From Pseudoxanthomonas sp. Root65 (lineage in GTDB: Bacteria > Pseudomonadota > Gammaproteobacteria > Xanthomonadales > Xanthomonadaceae), in assembly GCF_001427635.1 (NCBI RefSeq), contig NZ_LMHA01000001.1:1329501-1393500 (forward strand): DNA of 64,000 nucleotides, in the 5' to 3' direction. Shown piece after piece: positions 15,748 to 24,898 of this stretch. The position numbers were made by a program, and so were the translations under genes. The notes under the pieces were generated by a model. The model did not search any database. It saw nothing but the letters and a program-made list of their open reading frames with translations, and had not been told where the DNA came from. Within the stretch, counting starts at the first letter, position 1. Each line of letters opens with the position of its first letter.

Positions 15748-16191
15748 GTGAGCGATCCGACCGAAAAGAAGCTCTCTCAGGCCCTGCAGAGGCTCATCGA
15801 GGGCTCTCCCACCCATCCAAAGGTTCGCGCGAAGCTTGAGAAGCGGCAGGCTGCGGGCAAGCCCTACGGCTTGGTGTCCTTCTCCAACGTCGCTTTGGAG
15901 GCTGGTGTCAGCCGCACCCTGATCGGGCACGTCGACTGTGCCTACCCTAAAGTGCGCAACGCGATCCTCAAGGCCAAGAAGGCCTCTCCGGCTGCCGAGA
16001 CGGTCCGCGCGCTCAGGCGAGAGATTGCCGAGCTGAAGAACACACAGGCCCAGCTGATCACGGTGTGCGCTTCATTGCGGACTGAGCTCGATCGCGCCAA
16101 GGCGCGATTGGTCGATTTGGGTGGCGATCCGACCGTCAAACGGATAGGAGTCAACTTCCGTGCGCGGCCCCCTAAGAAGCCAAATGCTTGA
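15748..16191 (+). CDS. Small HTH/coiled-coil DNA-binding protein of the recombination module
   Basis: 147 aa from GTG 15748. Residues 30-60 hold a helix-turn-helix (VSFSNVALEAGVSRTLI) and residues 85-120 a coiled coil (ETVRALRREIAELKNTQAQL). This matches the small fourth protein found beside three-integrase sets (GinD in GInts, TnpC-like in Tn554-type elements), thought to assist the recombinases. Here it is convergent with the last integrase gene and overlaps its 3' end by 20 bases instead of following on the same strand. The palindrome at 15635-15670 upstream is a possible autoregulatory site. Assignment rests on context and shape. Confidence 0.7.
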   Translation: MSDPTEKKLSQALQRLIEGSPTHPKVRAKLEKRQAAGKPYGLVSFSNVALEAGVSRTLIGHVDCAYPKVRNAILKAKKASPAAETVRALRREIAELKNTQAQLITVCASLRTELDRAKARLVDLGGDPTVKRIGVNFRARPPKKPNA

Positions 16192-18223
16192 CCATGGCTT
16201 CGGCCTGTCTTTGTCTCTTTTGAACAATTGCGAGCGTCGTCTGGTCGTTGGCACGCTTCGCCTGCTCCACTAGAAGCGCATTCTGATCGCGCCTCTCGAT
16301 CCAGTACGCCGCGTGTTCGGTACTGATCTCAAGGCAACTGCAGCCGGCACAAAGTTCGACATGGGCAATGGCCAGATTTGGACTGGTCGATGCCAAGACC
16401 GAGGCTCCTGCCCGTTGGTTGCATAGACTCTTGGTCGGCAGCTGGGACGACCAGCACCTCCCGTATGACGTGTTCCAAATCACAATCTCCTCTTCGCTCA
16501 CATAACGAAGGGCCCCCTGCTCGTCGAACTTAGCTTGCTCATCCACCAGATGAAGCTTGAGCTCTTTCCTCATCTCATCGACGTAACGAGAAAAGCCGCC
16601 TACCACAGGCGCGCCTTTGAAGGTGATTGATCGTAGAACCTGGACGGCTGCCATGGTCTGAGCATCGTCACAGGCGGCCAGAAATGTCGGATCGTTGCCG
16701 ATATAGTACTTGGAGGTAATCGCATCACTCACGTGCTTGAAATGCTCACTGATGGCCTTGAGCATCGTGGGATTGGTTCGAAATACAAACGTGGCAAAGG
16801 TCGGACGCCACTGGTGGGGCCTGAGCTTGCCCTGCTTGTAGCCTTCGTGGTCCGGTGAGCTCAGCTCACTGAGATCCACCCAGTTCAGCACGAAGGCACG
16901 CTGAAACCGAGCGAGGTATCCGTTGGTCATGGGAGTGACTGAAGTCCCTGCGGCAGGCAGTCCGCCGTTAGTCTTAAGTACGACAAACAGGTCACTGATC
17001 TCACCGAGCTCACGGAACATTGCCAGGAGCCGCGTTACCGCGAGAACTGCACGTACCGTCGGTGGCAGGTAACTGGATCCAACGGGACGTGCGCCCACAA
17101 TCCATTCGGCCGTACGTGGCTTGCCGCGCTTTGAGGTGACGGCCTCCACATAGAAGAGCTCGATCATCCCATCACGGCTCACTCTTCTTGAGAGGCAGGA
17201 TGGCCAACCGTCGTCCTTGACGGGCAGTGCTTTCAGGCTCAAGAGTTCATGGCTCCTCAGGCCTGTTCCTGCCTGAAGGACGATAGAACATGCCGCCACA
17301 CACGATGTAAGCAAGTACCGAAGGACCACTAGCGGACTATCCAGGACGAACTCACGACCGTCAGCGTCTACTTTTGTGACTTGCTGACTCAAAGGAAACT
17401 CGGCTTCAACACCATTGGGCATCGGCACGCTCAGCTTTGTTGCGAGCTCGTTGAGCTCGGCATACAAAGCCATTCGATCTGCCGGCCTGATTTGTTCCCA
17501 ATCCTTGGCAAAGCCGCGGATCGCCAGCAGTGCTTCCATAGCCGTAATCAGACCATCGGCAGACTCGTCGATCATTCTGATGGCGGTATTGAGGATAGGA
17601 ATGGCGACCTGGTCAGGAATCGGCGAGATGGTAGTGGAGCTTCGCTTGAGGCCAAGGTCTTTAGTGACGACACTGAATGGCTTGTCCCCACCATAGGGAG
17701 CCATCTTCAACGACTTGCCACCCAACTTCGCTATAGCCCGCCGCTGCCGATAGATCAGGGTCAGGATGTTGACCGAGCGAATGACGCCGGCATGAGTGGG
17801 TGCACGTGTTCGACCTGCATGATCACCATCTCTACTACCCTCCTGATGAAGCTCCACCACCTGCTCTGCAAACGCCCACGTGTCATTAGGTTGAATATCG
17901 TCGAGGTCTTCGATTCCCTGATCCGTGAGGAAGCAGGCAAGATCACGAATCGCCGCCGAAAGTGAACCAATTCCTCCAGCCGTAGTTGCAGCTGACTCCT
18001 GTGGGTCGTATACCAGCGACCAGACAAAGCACTTGAGGGAGAATTGGAGTGCCCTGTGCTGCAGGTTGGTAAGTGACTCTCCATTGCTCAGCGGCTTCGC
18101 CCACTGAATTGTCGCGTATGGCTTCACCTGGCCTGGCGTTTCGTTCTTGATCACCCATGTGTCTGCGTCGAAGTCGACTTCAGCAAACTTCAGGGAAGCA
18201 TTGTTCTCAGCCTTCTTGGCCAC
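16172..18223 (-). CDS. Tyrosine recombinase 3 of the three-integrase operon
   Basis: 683 aa from GTG 18221-18223, three bases after the stop of the previous gene. Catalytic motifs are complete: Arg in GTGLRSHEL, Lys in TSKRGKP, HxxR in RPHQWRPTF, His in SEHFKHVSD and Tyr in SKYYIG. A large N-terminal part (about 280 residues) and a C-terminal part with a Cys cluster (CAGCSC) followed by a long basic helix extend the core. It corresponds to the largest integrase of GInt islands. Co-transcribed with the two upstream integrases and probably acting with them on the island ends. Confidence 0.85.
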   Translation of the reverse strand: MAKKAENNASLKFAEVDFDADTWVIKNETPGQVKPYATIQWAKPLSNGESLTNLQHRALQFSLKCFVWSLVYDPQESAATTAGGIGSLSAAIRDLACFLTDQGIEDLDDIQPNDTWAFAEQVVELHQEGSRDGDHAGRTRAPTHAGVIRSVNILTLIYRQRRAIAKLGGKSLKMAPYGGDKPFSVVTKDLGLKRSSTTISPIPDQVAIPILNTAIRMIDESADGLITAMEALLAIRGFAKDWEQIRPADRMALYAELNELATKLSVPMPNGVEAEFPLSQQVTKVDADGREFVLDSPLVVLRYLLTSCVAACSIVLQAGTGLRSHELLSLKALPVKDDGWPSCLSRRVSRDGMIELFYVEAVTSKRGKPRTAEWIVGARPVGSSYLPPTVRAVLAVTRLLAMFRELGEISDLFVVLKTNGGLPAAGTSVTPMTNGYLARFQRAFVLNWVDLSELSSPDHEGYKQGKLRPHQWRPTFATFVFRTNPTMLKAISEHFKHVSDAITSKYYIGNDPTFLAACDDAQTMAAVQVLRSITFKGAPVVGGFSRYVDEMRKELKLHLVDEQAKFDEQGALRYVSEEEIVIWNTSYGRCWSSQLPTKSLCNQRAGASVLASTSPNLAIAHVELCAGCSCLEISTEHAAYWIERRDQNALLVEQAKRANDQTTLAIVQKRQRQAEAMVKHLAS

Positions 18224-18226
18224 AGC

Positions 18227-20041
18227 TCACTCCAGCTCGGGGATAGGGTTTAGGTTGAGGCGGCCAATGCGGGCCAAGTCGGAGTCGGTGAGACGCAGTA
18301 ACGAAGCGTTGAGTGCCTCGGATGCCGGACCGTAGCGTTGGTTGAAGCGCGCGGAGCCCATTGTCAGTGCGGCCTGCTTGTACCTTTGCTGGAGCTGGAT
18401 CCTCCGGGCCCAAGACACATCATCCAGCCGCATCACTTTTGTTGGGCAGACCGGACAGAACCCATAAGCGGTGCACATCCGGCCAGGAACTTGTCCAACA
18501 ATTGGACTCTGAAACGGATCCAGACAGTCGTAACCAGGTGTAGCGGCAGAGCGATCTTCATAGTGACCTCGAGGGTCGATCTTGCCGGCGCTGTCCTGAT
18601 GGCGTTCCTTCATCGCCATAGCACCGGCCAAGGCCACTTCGTCATGGCGCTGCGCCTCACTGGATCGGTAGTTCCCGTCCGTCGTAGTCACACTGCTGTG
18701 GCTAAGCAAGATCCTCACCTTCTCTGAGTCCTTCAGAAGGTCCCTCAGGTGGTCAGAACCAGCTTGCCTCAGCGCATTGGCACCCGCCGGCTCAAGTCCA
18801 CGTTCTTGGAAGAACTTGAGCTTGCGGTCAAGCGATAGGGTGTACAGTGCTCCCAATGGTTGCGCCAACGATCTGACCGCCTCTACCTTCCTGTTCTTAA
18901 ATTTGCTTGCATAGAGGAAGAGGTCGTGTTTGATGCGCTCCGGAGCAGACCGTCGCATGTGCTTTGTCCAGCGCTCAATGAAGTCGACGACATTGCAAGG
19001 ATTGAAGACCTCATCGCCCTTTGCAAAGGATCGGAAGACCATCTTGTTCGCACGTACTTTGTGCGATGAGAGCTTGTACTTGTTGTGAAGCACTCCGGCA
19101 TTCTTGTCGATGTCGGTGATCCTCAGGCAGCACAAGGGCTGCTCGTTCCAGTGCGTGAAGCACTGCAGAATGATGAATGCCGGAATGAGATCATTCACCT
19201 GAGGATTGATGATGCGTGCGAAGCCGGTATAGCCGAACCCTTCAATCGCTTCGAATAGCTTGTTGTCTTTCTTCTTCAACCACTCCCTCTCCGGGAGCAT
19301 GCCGTCATAGCGCTCGATTATCACGGCGGACAGCCCTTCGACCGTATCGAACTCCTTCTGCCCTGTTTCGAGAAGCGCGGCGACCTTCTTGTCTACCTTT
19401 GTGAGTAGGGGATCGATCTCCTTGACCTGCTCCTCGTAGGCTTTGATGGCCGCCGCGAGCAGGTCCACAAACTGCTCGAACGGAATGGTTTCTTTTCCCT
19501 TGCCTCGTTGTGTGTTTTGCCCCGACCATGAGTTCACCGGAATCTCGTGATCTACTCCTAGCGCGGAGAGCTTTGGCGAGAGGCGCCCGATCAGCTTCTT
19601 GAGTGAGCTCAGCTTGTGCAGCTTGTCGAAGTAGCTGCGCTTTGGTTTTCCGTCGGGACCGGGCGAATCAAGCCACTTCACGAAGTCGCGAAACAGCTCT
19701 GCACAGAGATCCTTGAGTTCAGCCTGGGGTTTCACCTCATTGAGAAAGGCAATAAAGCCGTAGCGCAAGTCACGATGAGTTGCGGTCCTGGTCGTCTGTT
19801 TCTCGCTGGACATCACCGCAACGGTCGCCTCGGTGAGCTGCTCGCCGAGTGCCGGCAGGCTCAACCAAGGATCAAGCAGATACCACCTGTCGTCTTCAGG
19901 GTTAGGATTCTCAGACCTTAGGTAAATTTTTCCGCGTCGCGGCTGGCGGATGAAGGTAACCTTGAGCTTTCCCTCTTCCGGGGGTGCGCTTTGTCCACCC
20001 TCACTGCCGCCCGAGGTGTTGTCGAACCTGCTCTTCCTCAC
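18227..20041 (-). CDS. Tyrosine recombinase 2, degenerate active site
   Basis: 604 aa from GTG overlapping the previous stop (GTGA). The recombinase fold is recognisable in the second half (LSHSSVTTTDGNYRS gives the second His and the Tyr), but the first Arg box reads THWNEQPLCC, with no Arg at the expected place, and the HxxR box reads NALRQAG, with Asn for His. The middle member of three-integrase sets often departs from the catalytic consensus, so it may be a structural or DNA-binding partner. The C-terminus has a Cys-containing segment (GYDCLDPFQS, CTAYGFCPVC) that may bind zinc. Confidence 0.8.
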   Translation of the reverse strand: MRKSRFDNTSGGSEGGQSAPPEEGKLKVTFIRQPRRGKIYLRSENPNPEDDRWYLLDPWLSLPALGEQLTEATVAVMSSEKQTTRTATHRDLRYGFIAFLNEVKPQAELKDLCAELFRDFVKWLDSPGPDGKPKRSYFDKLHKLSSLKKLIGRLSPKLSALGVDHEIPVNSWSGQNTQRGKGKETIPFEQFVDLLAAAIKAYEEQVKEIDPLLTKVDKKVAALLETGQKEFDTVEGLSAVIIERYDGMLPEREWLKKKDNKLFEAIEGFGYTGFARIINPQVNDLIPAFIILQCFTHWNEQPLCCLRITDIDKNAGVLHNKYKLSSHKVRANKMVFRSFAKGDEVFNPCNVVDFIERWTKHMRRSAPERIKHDLFLYASKFKNRKVEAVRSLAQPLGALYTLSLDRKLKFFQERGLEPAGANALRQAGSDHLRDLLKDSEKVRILLSHSSVTTTDGNYRSSEAQRHDEVALAGAMAMKERHQDSAGKIDPRGHYEDRSAATPGYDCLDPFQSPIVGQVPGRMCTAYGFCPVCPTKVMRLDDVSWARRIQLQQRYKQAALTMGSARFNQRYGPASEALNASLLRLTDSDLARIGRLNLNPIPELE

Positions 20042-21330
20042 AGTCCACGCTCGCTAAGGATTTTCGTGAGGTGGCTTTGGTCTGCTTCGGAGAGCGCCTC
20101 TTCGAGGACGACGCTTGCGTTGAGGTAGATCTTGTCTGTGGTTGCCTTGTCTCGGTGGCCAAGCAGTGCCTGGACGGTCTTGCCGGGATCCGGATTACCG
20201 TTGAGCTTCTCCGCCGCGTAGTTGAACAACGCAAACGAATGCCTGCAGCTGTGCGGACTCGGGACAGATTGGCTGCCCAACCGCTTTGCCGCCTTTAGCG
20301 CAGCACGTCGAAAGATCTTTCTGAAATTTGCGGCAGACAGAGGAGAACCCGCACCGCGATGGGCATGCTGGTGATTCACGAATATCCTGTCGTGAACTTG
20401 ATCCGGTGGAAGCTTCGCGACGGCTGCCGCTCGCTCGGTCCTTATGTAGAGATCTAGCTCTTCCAGCAGCCAGATCGGCAGCCGTACGTTGCGCTGATGG
20501 CCGCCCTTTGCTTTGACCTTGATAAAGGAAGCCGTGAGCGGATCCTTCTTTCCAATTTGCCACAGGGGAAGGTCACTGCATCTGCCGGCCAAGCCTTCGC
20601 TGATGCGACAACCCGTGTTGGCGAGATAGGTGAAGAGAAGCCTGTCCCTACTCAGTCCATTACCCTCCTCGCTCGGCATGCGCCCCAGCGTCACTGCCAT
20701 TTCGTCAAATAGGGCTGGCGGAATGTGCTTCACCAAGGCATCGACGGCGGGTGCTTTGGGCAACTTCACACGTGGAGCAAATAGCAACTGGGATCCGGCC
20801 TTCACTACGACGTGCCGCACTTCGATGCGGTTCTTCAATCTCCCTTGGTTCTGGAGGTACTCCAAGGATCTCTTGGCGGTTGAAACGCGCTTGAGAATGG
20901 TCGCGGCTGAGTAGACCTTCTGAGTCTGAGGACTGATGGTTTCCGACATGCTGTCGGCGTAACCCTGGATCAATTCCTCTGTAAAGTCCGTAAGAGGAAC
21001 GCGAATGCTGTTGGCGTAGAGCAGCAGGTCCACGAGATCTTCAGCATTGGCCTTGCTGGTGGTCTCTTGATTGCGGAGCTGTGGCTTGCCGATTGGGCTG
21101 ACGCTTTCTGCCAGCAGGAAGTCAAAGGCGTCTTGTATCGGCTCAAGAGTTCGTCGGTCGACTATGAAGTGAAAGCCCGCGGGGAGGATTGCGGACTTTC
21201 CGAGTAGCTGGGCTGCTTGGCCTTTTCCGTGAATAGGAATGGCCTTGATGACCTTCGGTTGGTAGATGTCCAAGTGGTGTCCCTGATTACGACCGTGATG
21301 GAAAAAATCACAGCTCGTTGTCGGGTGCAA
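20038..21330 (-). CDS. Tyrosine recombinase 1 of the three-integrase operon
   Basis: 430 aa, first gene of the operon. All catalytic residues are present: Arg242 (GCRISE), Lys275 (KAKGGHQ), His360/Arg363 (HSCRHSF), His392 (LLGHRDK) and Tyr402 (KIYLN). Residues 95-170 form the SAM-like core-binding domain. The TTG at 21328-21330 is the longest start and abuts an inverted repeat; a later TTG is possible, as no clear Shine-Dalgarno supports the first. The gene starts about 150 bases from the island end, as expected for an integrase next to its attachment site. Confidence 0.88.
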   Translation of the reverse strand: MHPTTSCDFFHHGRNQGHHLDIYQPKVIKAIPIHGKGQAAQLLGKSAILPAGFHFIVDRRTLEPIQDAFDFLLAESVSPIGKPQLRNQETTSKANAEDLVDLLLYANSIRVPLTDFTEELIQGYADSMSETISPQTQKVYSAATILKRVSTAKRSLEYLQNQGRLKNRIEVRHVVVKAGSQLLFAPRVKLPKAPAVDALVKHIPPALFDEMAVTLGRMPSEEGNGLSRDRLLFTYLANTGCRISEGLAGRCSDLPLWQIGKKDPLTASFIKVKAKGGHQRNVRLPIWLLEELDLYIRTERAAAVAKLPPDQVHDRIFVNHQHAHRGAGSPLSAANFRKIFRRAALKAAKRLGSQSVPSPHSCRHSFALFNYAAEKLNGNPDPGKTVQALLGHRDKATTDKIYLNASVVLEEALSEADQSHLTKILSERGL

Positions 21331-21357
21331 TTCGCAGCGATGGTCTAAAGCTGCGAA
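21331..21357 (-). promoter_or_regulatory. Inverted repeat upstream of the integrase operon
   Basis: TTCGCAGC (21331-21338) and GCTGCGAA (21350-21357) with an 11-base spacer, directly before the first possible integrase start. Position suggests an operator that controls the operon or an accessory site for recombination. Confidence 0.5.
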
Positions 21358-21466
21358 GTGAACACGTTCGAACGAGAAGCAGGGCGGGAAGCTATTTTGT
21401 TCAGCCTCATTCTGTCAAGAATGTACCAATTAGGCGATGACGTATTGATTAAGTAGTACAGTATTG

Positions 21467-21492
21467 ACTGAACATTTCAGTAGAGAACCATA
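21467..21492. mobile_element. Right junction of the island with palindromic end
   Basis: ACTGAACATTTCAGT (21467-21481) is a palindrome with a 3-base centre. Similarity to the radical SAM family stops at the CEHG codons (21492-21503), so the junction lies between about 21,481 and 21,492. The palindrome is the probable core or terminal recombinase-binding site. Confidence 0.65.
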
Positions 21493-21740
21493 CCGTGCTC
21501 GCACCCCCGGTAGGGATTCAACGACTGGTCGAACGGAATGTCCGGCGACTGGTTGCGGGTGATGACGCTGCGCGCGAACTCCTCGATCACCTGCGTGTGC
21601 GGCGCGGACGCAATGTCGCCCTCGGTGTCGGCGTCGTGCCAGCCATCGTCGATCGCATCCGGCGTGGTCACGGCGAACCGGCCCGGCAGGTAGCCGGTGG
21701 ACCCGCGTCCCTTGATGCCGGCTCGCCCCTTCGTCGTCAT
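21477..21740 (-). pseudogene. PA0069 family radical SAM gene, resident copy cut by the island
   Basis: Only the first 83 codons remain: [26 protein letters not shown] and NPYRGCEHG, each matching the complete copy at 14526-15638 with about half the residues identical. After CEHG the frame enters island DNA, adds MVLY and stops at TGA, so two of the three cluster cysteines and the whole barrel are missing. The 3' part should lie beyond the island's left end, outside the window. High GC and the neighbouring cls gene show that this is the resident copy. Confidence 0.9.
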
Positions 21741-21797
21741 GCGGGGAGCATACGCCGCGTCCGTCGCAGGTGACGCGACAGCGCATAGAATCCTCCC

Positions 21798-23252
21798 ATG
21801 TACGACATGCTCGGCGCCTTGCGCGACTACTTTTCCTCCCTACCCCATCTCGCGGCGTGGGTGACCTTGGCGTGGCTGCTGTATCTGGTGCCGCTGTGCG
21901 CATGGATCGTCCTGCAGAAACGCGAGCCGGTGGCCACCCTCAGCTGGCTGTTGTCGCTGGCGCTGCTGCCCTACGTGGGCTACCTGATCTATTTCCTGCT
22001 CGGCCCGCAGCGCATCAAGCGCCACCAGCTGCGCCGCACGCGCTCACGCGAGGGCGTGGAGAGTTACGAGGTGTTCGCGCCCAGCGACGGCAACAGCGCC
22101 GAGCTGCCGATGCTGGCGCAGAAGACGACCGGGCTGCCGCCCGCCACCGCCACGTCGGTACAGCAACTGGTCGACGGCTGTGCCACCTACCGCGCCATCC
22201 TCGACGCCATCGCGCTGGCCGAGAACCACATCCATCTGGAGTACTACATCTTCAACGGCGACCGCACCGGCCAGCGCATCCTCGAAGCGCTCGCGGTGAA
22301 GGCGCGCGAGGGGGTGAAGGTGCGGCTGCTGCTGGACGCCGTGGGCTCGAACCGGTTGAAGAGCCGGGCGCTGCGTGCGCTGATCGACGCGGGCGGCGAG
22401 CACGCCTGGTTCCATCCCACGCGCTTCCGACCCTTCACCCGTCCCTGGCTGAACCTGCGTACGCACCGCAAGATCGTGGTGGTGGACGGACGCATCGCGT
22501 TCACCGGTGGCATCAACGTCACCGACGAGGAAGACGAGTCGCTGCGCGACGACGCCTTCCGCGATCTGCACCTGCGCCTGGAAGGCGAGATCGTGCGCAG
22601 CATCCAGCAGGTGTTCGTCGAGGACTGGGTGTATGCGACGGGGCAGCAGCGCAAGGACTTCCAGGGCACGCGCCTGTGGAGCGCGGAGGACGCGAACGTG
22701 CGCGGCGGCATTGCGGTGCAGGCGCTGGTCTCCGGCCCGGACTCGGCATGGGAGCCGATCCATCGTGCCAAGGTGGCCGCGATCCACGAAGCGAAACAGC
22801 GCGTGTGGCTGGTGACGCCCTACTTCGTGCCCGGCGAAGCGGCGCGCATGGCGCTGACCTCGGCGGCGCTCGGCGGCCTGGACGTGCGCCTGGTGGTACC
22901 CAAGGTCAGCGATTCACGGCTGGCCACGCTGGCGGCGCGTTCCTACTTCGACGAGCTGCTGGCGGCCGGCGTGAAGGTCTACGAGTACGGTCCGCGGATG
23001 ATGCACAGCAAGGCATTGCTGTGCGACGACGCGCTGGCGATCGTCGGCAGCGCCAATTTCGACCACCGCAGTTTCCGGCTCAACTTCGAGATCTCCATGA
23101 TGTTCCGCGACCGCGGCGTCGCCGGCACCCTGGCGCAATGGATGGAAGGCGAGATCGCGGCCAGCCAGGTCGTGCGGATGCAGCGTGGCCGCGCGCTCTG
23201 GCGGCACCGGCTGCCCGAGGCACTGGCCCGGCTGATGTCGCCGCTGCTGTGA
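21798..23252 (+). CDS. cls: Cardiolipin synthase
   Basis: 484 aa. Joins two phosphatidylglycerol molecules to cardiolipin at the inner membrane. Two hydrophobic helices occupy residues 20-70, followed by two phospholipase D domains with HKD motifs: HRKIVVVDG with TGG (about residue 222) and HSKALLCDD with GSANFD (about residue 400). Length matches bacterial Cls of the ClsA type. It is the first intact core gene to the right of the island, divergent from the truncated radical SAM gene, with 57 bases between them. Confidence 0.95.
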   Translation: MYDMLGALRDYFSSLPHLAAWVTLAWLLYLVPLCAWIVLQKREPVATLSWLLSLALLPYVGYLIYFLLGPQRIKRHQLRRTRSREGVESYEVFAPSDGNSAELPMLAQKTTGLPPATATSVQQLVDGCATYRAILDAIALAENHIHLEYYIFNGDRTGQRILEALAVKAREGVKVRLLLDAVGSNRLKSRALRALIDAGGEHAWFHPTRFRPFTRPWLNLRTHRKIVVVDGRIAFTGGINVTDEEDESLRDDAFRDLHLRLEGEIVRSIQQVFVEDWVYATGQQRKDFQGTRLWSAEDANVRGGIAVQALVSGPDSAWEPIHRAKVAAIHEAKQRVWLVTPYFVPGEAARMALTSAALGGLDVRLVVPKVSDSRLATLAARSYFDELLAAGVKVYEYGPRMMHSKALLCDDALAIVGSANFDHRSFRLNFEISMMFRDRGVAGTLAQWMEGEIAASQVVRMQRGRALWRHRLPEALARLMSPLL

Positions 23253-23315
23253 AGCACGGCCGTTTTTGATGCCGGAGGGAAGCGGTAAGATGCGGCCACC
23301 AAGCTGCGGGGGTGG

Positions 23316-23579
23316 ATGATGCACTGGCTTTTCCTGTTGATGGCCATCGGCTGCATGTTCATGGCCGTGCGCACCACGTCGATGCCGCTGATGGTCGTGC
23401 TGATGCTGGTGTCGCTCGGCCTGTTCGTCGCATGGATCCTGGGCCGGCATGCGCGTCGCCTGGGCGAGACCAGCCGCGACCCGTCGATGATGATCGACCC
23501 AGTCGAACTGCGCCGCCTGCGCGAGCTGGCCGAGGCGCGCCGCCAGGCGCCGCCACCGACGGAGCCGCCGGCCCCGTGA
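23316..23579 (+). CDS. Small membrane protein of unknown function
   Basis: 87 aa. Two hydrophobic helices (about residues 3-20 and 24-43) followed by a basic/acidic helix ([15 protein letters not shown]) and a Pro-rich tail. The stop overlaps the GTG start of pdxJ (GTGA), so the two are translationally coupled. The gene is conserved in position only as far as I can judge. I recognise no domain; it is probably an inner-membrane protein with the C-terminus in the cytoplasm. Confidence 0.75.
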   Translation: MMHWLFLLMAIGCMFMAVRTTSMPLMVVLMLVSLGLFVAWILGRHARRLGETSRDPSMMIDPVELRRLRELAEARRQAPPPTEPPAP

Positions 23580-24340
23580 CCCTGCTCAGCGTCAACGTCA
23601 ACAAAATCGCGGTACTCCGGAATTCCCGCGGCGGCAGCGAGCCGGACGTGGTCCGCGCCGCACGCACCTGCCTGGCGGCCGGCGCGCACGGCATCACCGT
23701 GCATCCGCGGCCGGACCAGCGCCACATCCGCCCCGACGATGTCCGCGCCCTGTCGCTACTGACCCGCGCGCAAGGTGTGGAACTGAATATCGAAGGCAAT
23801 CCGTTCGCGCCGCCGAGAGCGGGCTATCCCGGCTTCCTCGCCCTCTGCGACGAGGTGCGGCCGGCACAGGCGACTCTGGTGCCGGACGGCGACGGGCAGA
23901 TCACGTCCGACCACGGCTTCGACTTCGCCCGCGACAGCGAGCGCCTGCGCCCGCTGGTGGCTGGCCTGAAGGCCATGGGATGCCGGGTCAGTCTGTTCGT
24001 CGACGCCGGCTGCGAAGGGCTGGAGCAGGCGGCACAGCTCGGGGCGGACCGCATCGAGATCTACACCGGCCCCTACGCCGAAGCGGCCGTACGGGGCGAG
24101 CCCGCCGGGGAACTCGACCGCTGTGTCGCCACTGCGCGCCAGGCGCAGGCGCTGGGCCTGGGCGTCAATGCCGGACACGATCTGAGCCAGGAAAACCTGG
24201 GCCGTTTCCTGGCCTCGGTACCCGACGTGCTGGAAGTGTCCATCGGCCATGCCCTGATCGGCGAGGCGCTTTACGCCGGCCTGGACGCGACGGTGCACCG
24301 TTACCTGTCCATCTTGGACACCGCTGCCGGCCGGCACTGA
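23576..24340 (+). CDS. pdxJ: Pyridoxine 5'-phosphate synthase
   Basis: 254 aa from GTG 23576-23578. Condenses 1-deoxyxylulose 5-phosphate with 3-amino-2-oxopropyl phosphate in DXP-dependent vitamin B6 synthesis. The family's N-terminus [17 protein letters not shown], the [12 protein letters not shown] strand and DAGCEGL and NAGHDLS segments are all present. I rejected the longer in-frame start at 23312 because it would read antisense-like through the small membrane gene; the GTG gives the usual family length and overlaps the upstream stop. Confidence 0.95.
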   Translation: MTLLSVNVNKIAVLRNSRGGSEPDVVRAARTCLAAGAHGITVHPRPDQRHIRPDDVRALSLLTRAQGVELNIEGNPFAPPRAGYPGFLALCDEVRPAQATLVPDGDGQITSDHGFDFARDSERLRPLVAGLKAMGCRVSLFVDAGCEGLEQAAQLGADRIEIYTGPYAEAAVRGEPAGELDRCVATARQAQALGLGVNAGHDLSQENLGRFLASVPDVLEVSIGHALIGEALYAGLDATVHRYLSILDTAAGRH

Positions 24341-24365
24341 CGCCGGTCCCGGCGTCGCGGGCGGC

Positions 24366-24764
24366 TCAGTTCCTCATGGCGATGTTGCCGATCCCGCTGG
24401 CTTCGGCCTGGGCCAAGGCACTGACCAGCTGCTGGTAGTCGGCGTCATCGGCCGCTTCCACCTGCAGCACGGTGCGGGGATCGGCGATGCGGGCATCCTC
24501 CAGCCGCACGCGCAGTTCCGACAGCGTCACCGGCCGGTCGTCCAGCGTGTAGTGGCCGGCCATGCCGACCTCGAGCACCAGGTCGTTGGGCGGCTCGATC
24601 CGCGTCACCGGTGGTGTGGCCTGCGGCAGCATCGCCTCAATCGGCCGCGACAGCATGGGCGCGGTGACCATGAATATCACCAGGAGGACCAGCATCACGT
24701 CCACCAACGGGGTGATGTTGATCTCGGCCAGTTCGGAACGGCTTGCGGGAGCGGAGAACGCCAT
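24366..24764 (-). CDS. exbD: Biopolymer transport protein ExbD, third copy
   Basis: 132 aa. One N-terminal transmembrane helix with the essential Asp ([15 protein letters not shown]) and a periplasmic domain, as in ExbD/TolR proton channels that energise TonB or TolA. It lies after a terminator, 134 bases downstream of the second exbD, and diverges more from the other two (different Pro-rich loop and C-terminus). It probably has its own promoter and either pairs with the adjacent ExbB or serves another system. It converges with pdxJ. Confidence 0.9.
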   Translation of the reverse strand: MAFSAPASRSELAEINITPLVDVMLVLLVIFMVTAPMLSRPIEAMLPQATPPVTRIEPPNDLVLEVGMAGHYTLDDRPVTLSELRVRLEDARIADPRTVLQVEAADDADYQQLVSALAQAEASGIGNIAMRN

Positions 24765-24847
24765 GGCACACCTCCTTCTGTCGGGACCGTAAGCCGGACG
24801 CTACGCCCGTCGCCGGAACGCCGCAAGAGGGTTTCGCTTCGACCAAA

Positions 24848-24872
24848 CAAAAAAGCCGCCCCGAAGGGCGGC
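24848..24872 (-). terminator. Rho-independent terminator after exbD2
   Basis: On the minus strand GCCGCCC-TTCG-GGGCGGC is followed by TTTTTTG. It ends the tonB-exbB-exbD1-exbD2 transcript before the third exbD. Confidence 0.92.
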
Positions 24873-24898
24873 GTTCAAAACTGCGTTGCGCGTCAGGA

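Larger units (their letters stand above)
1..21490. mobile_element. Genomic island (right-hand part), three-integrase type
   Basis: Lower-GC accessory DNA that runs from beyond the left edge to a sharp junction at about 21,480-21,492, where it interrupts a resident PA0069-type radical SAM gene. The right end carries three overlapping tyrosine recombinase genes and a small HTH gene, the arrangement known from GInts (genomic islands with three integrases) and similar to Tn554-type transposition modules. Cargo includes an orphan attC cassette array, a DUF4238 gene, a nuclease/ATPase operon and a complete radical SAM gene. The left end is not in the window, so total size and the other junction are unknown. 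Confidence 0.8.

Noticed and set aside
21400..21490. A tRNA gene as the island's attachment site
   Set aside because: No cloverleaf or CCA-like end is present; the target is the radical SAM gene.
1..21490. CRISPR array or integron integrase in the island
   Set aside because: The repeated units are attC sites with genes between them, not spacers; none of the recombinases has the layout of IntI, and they form a three-integrase set.
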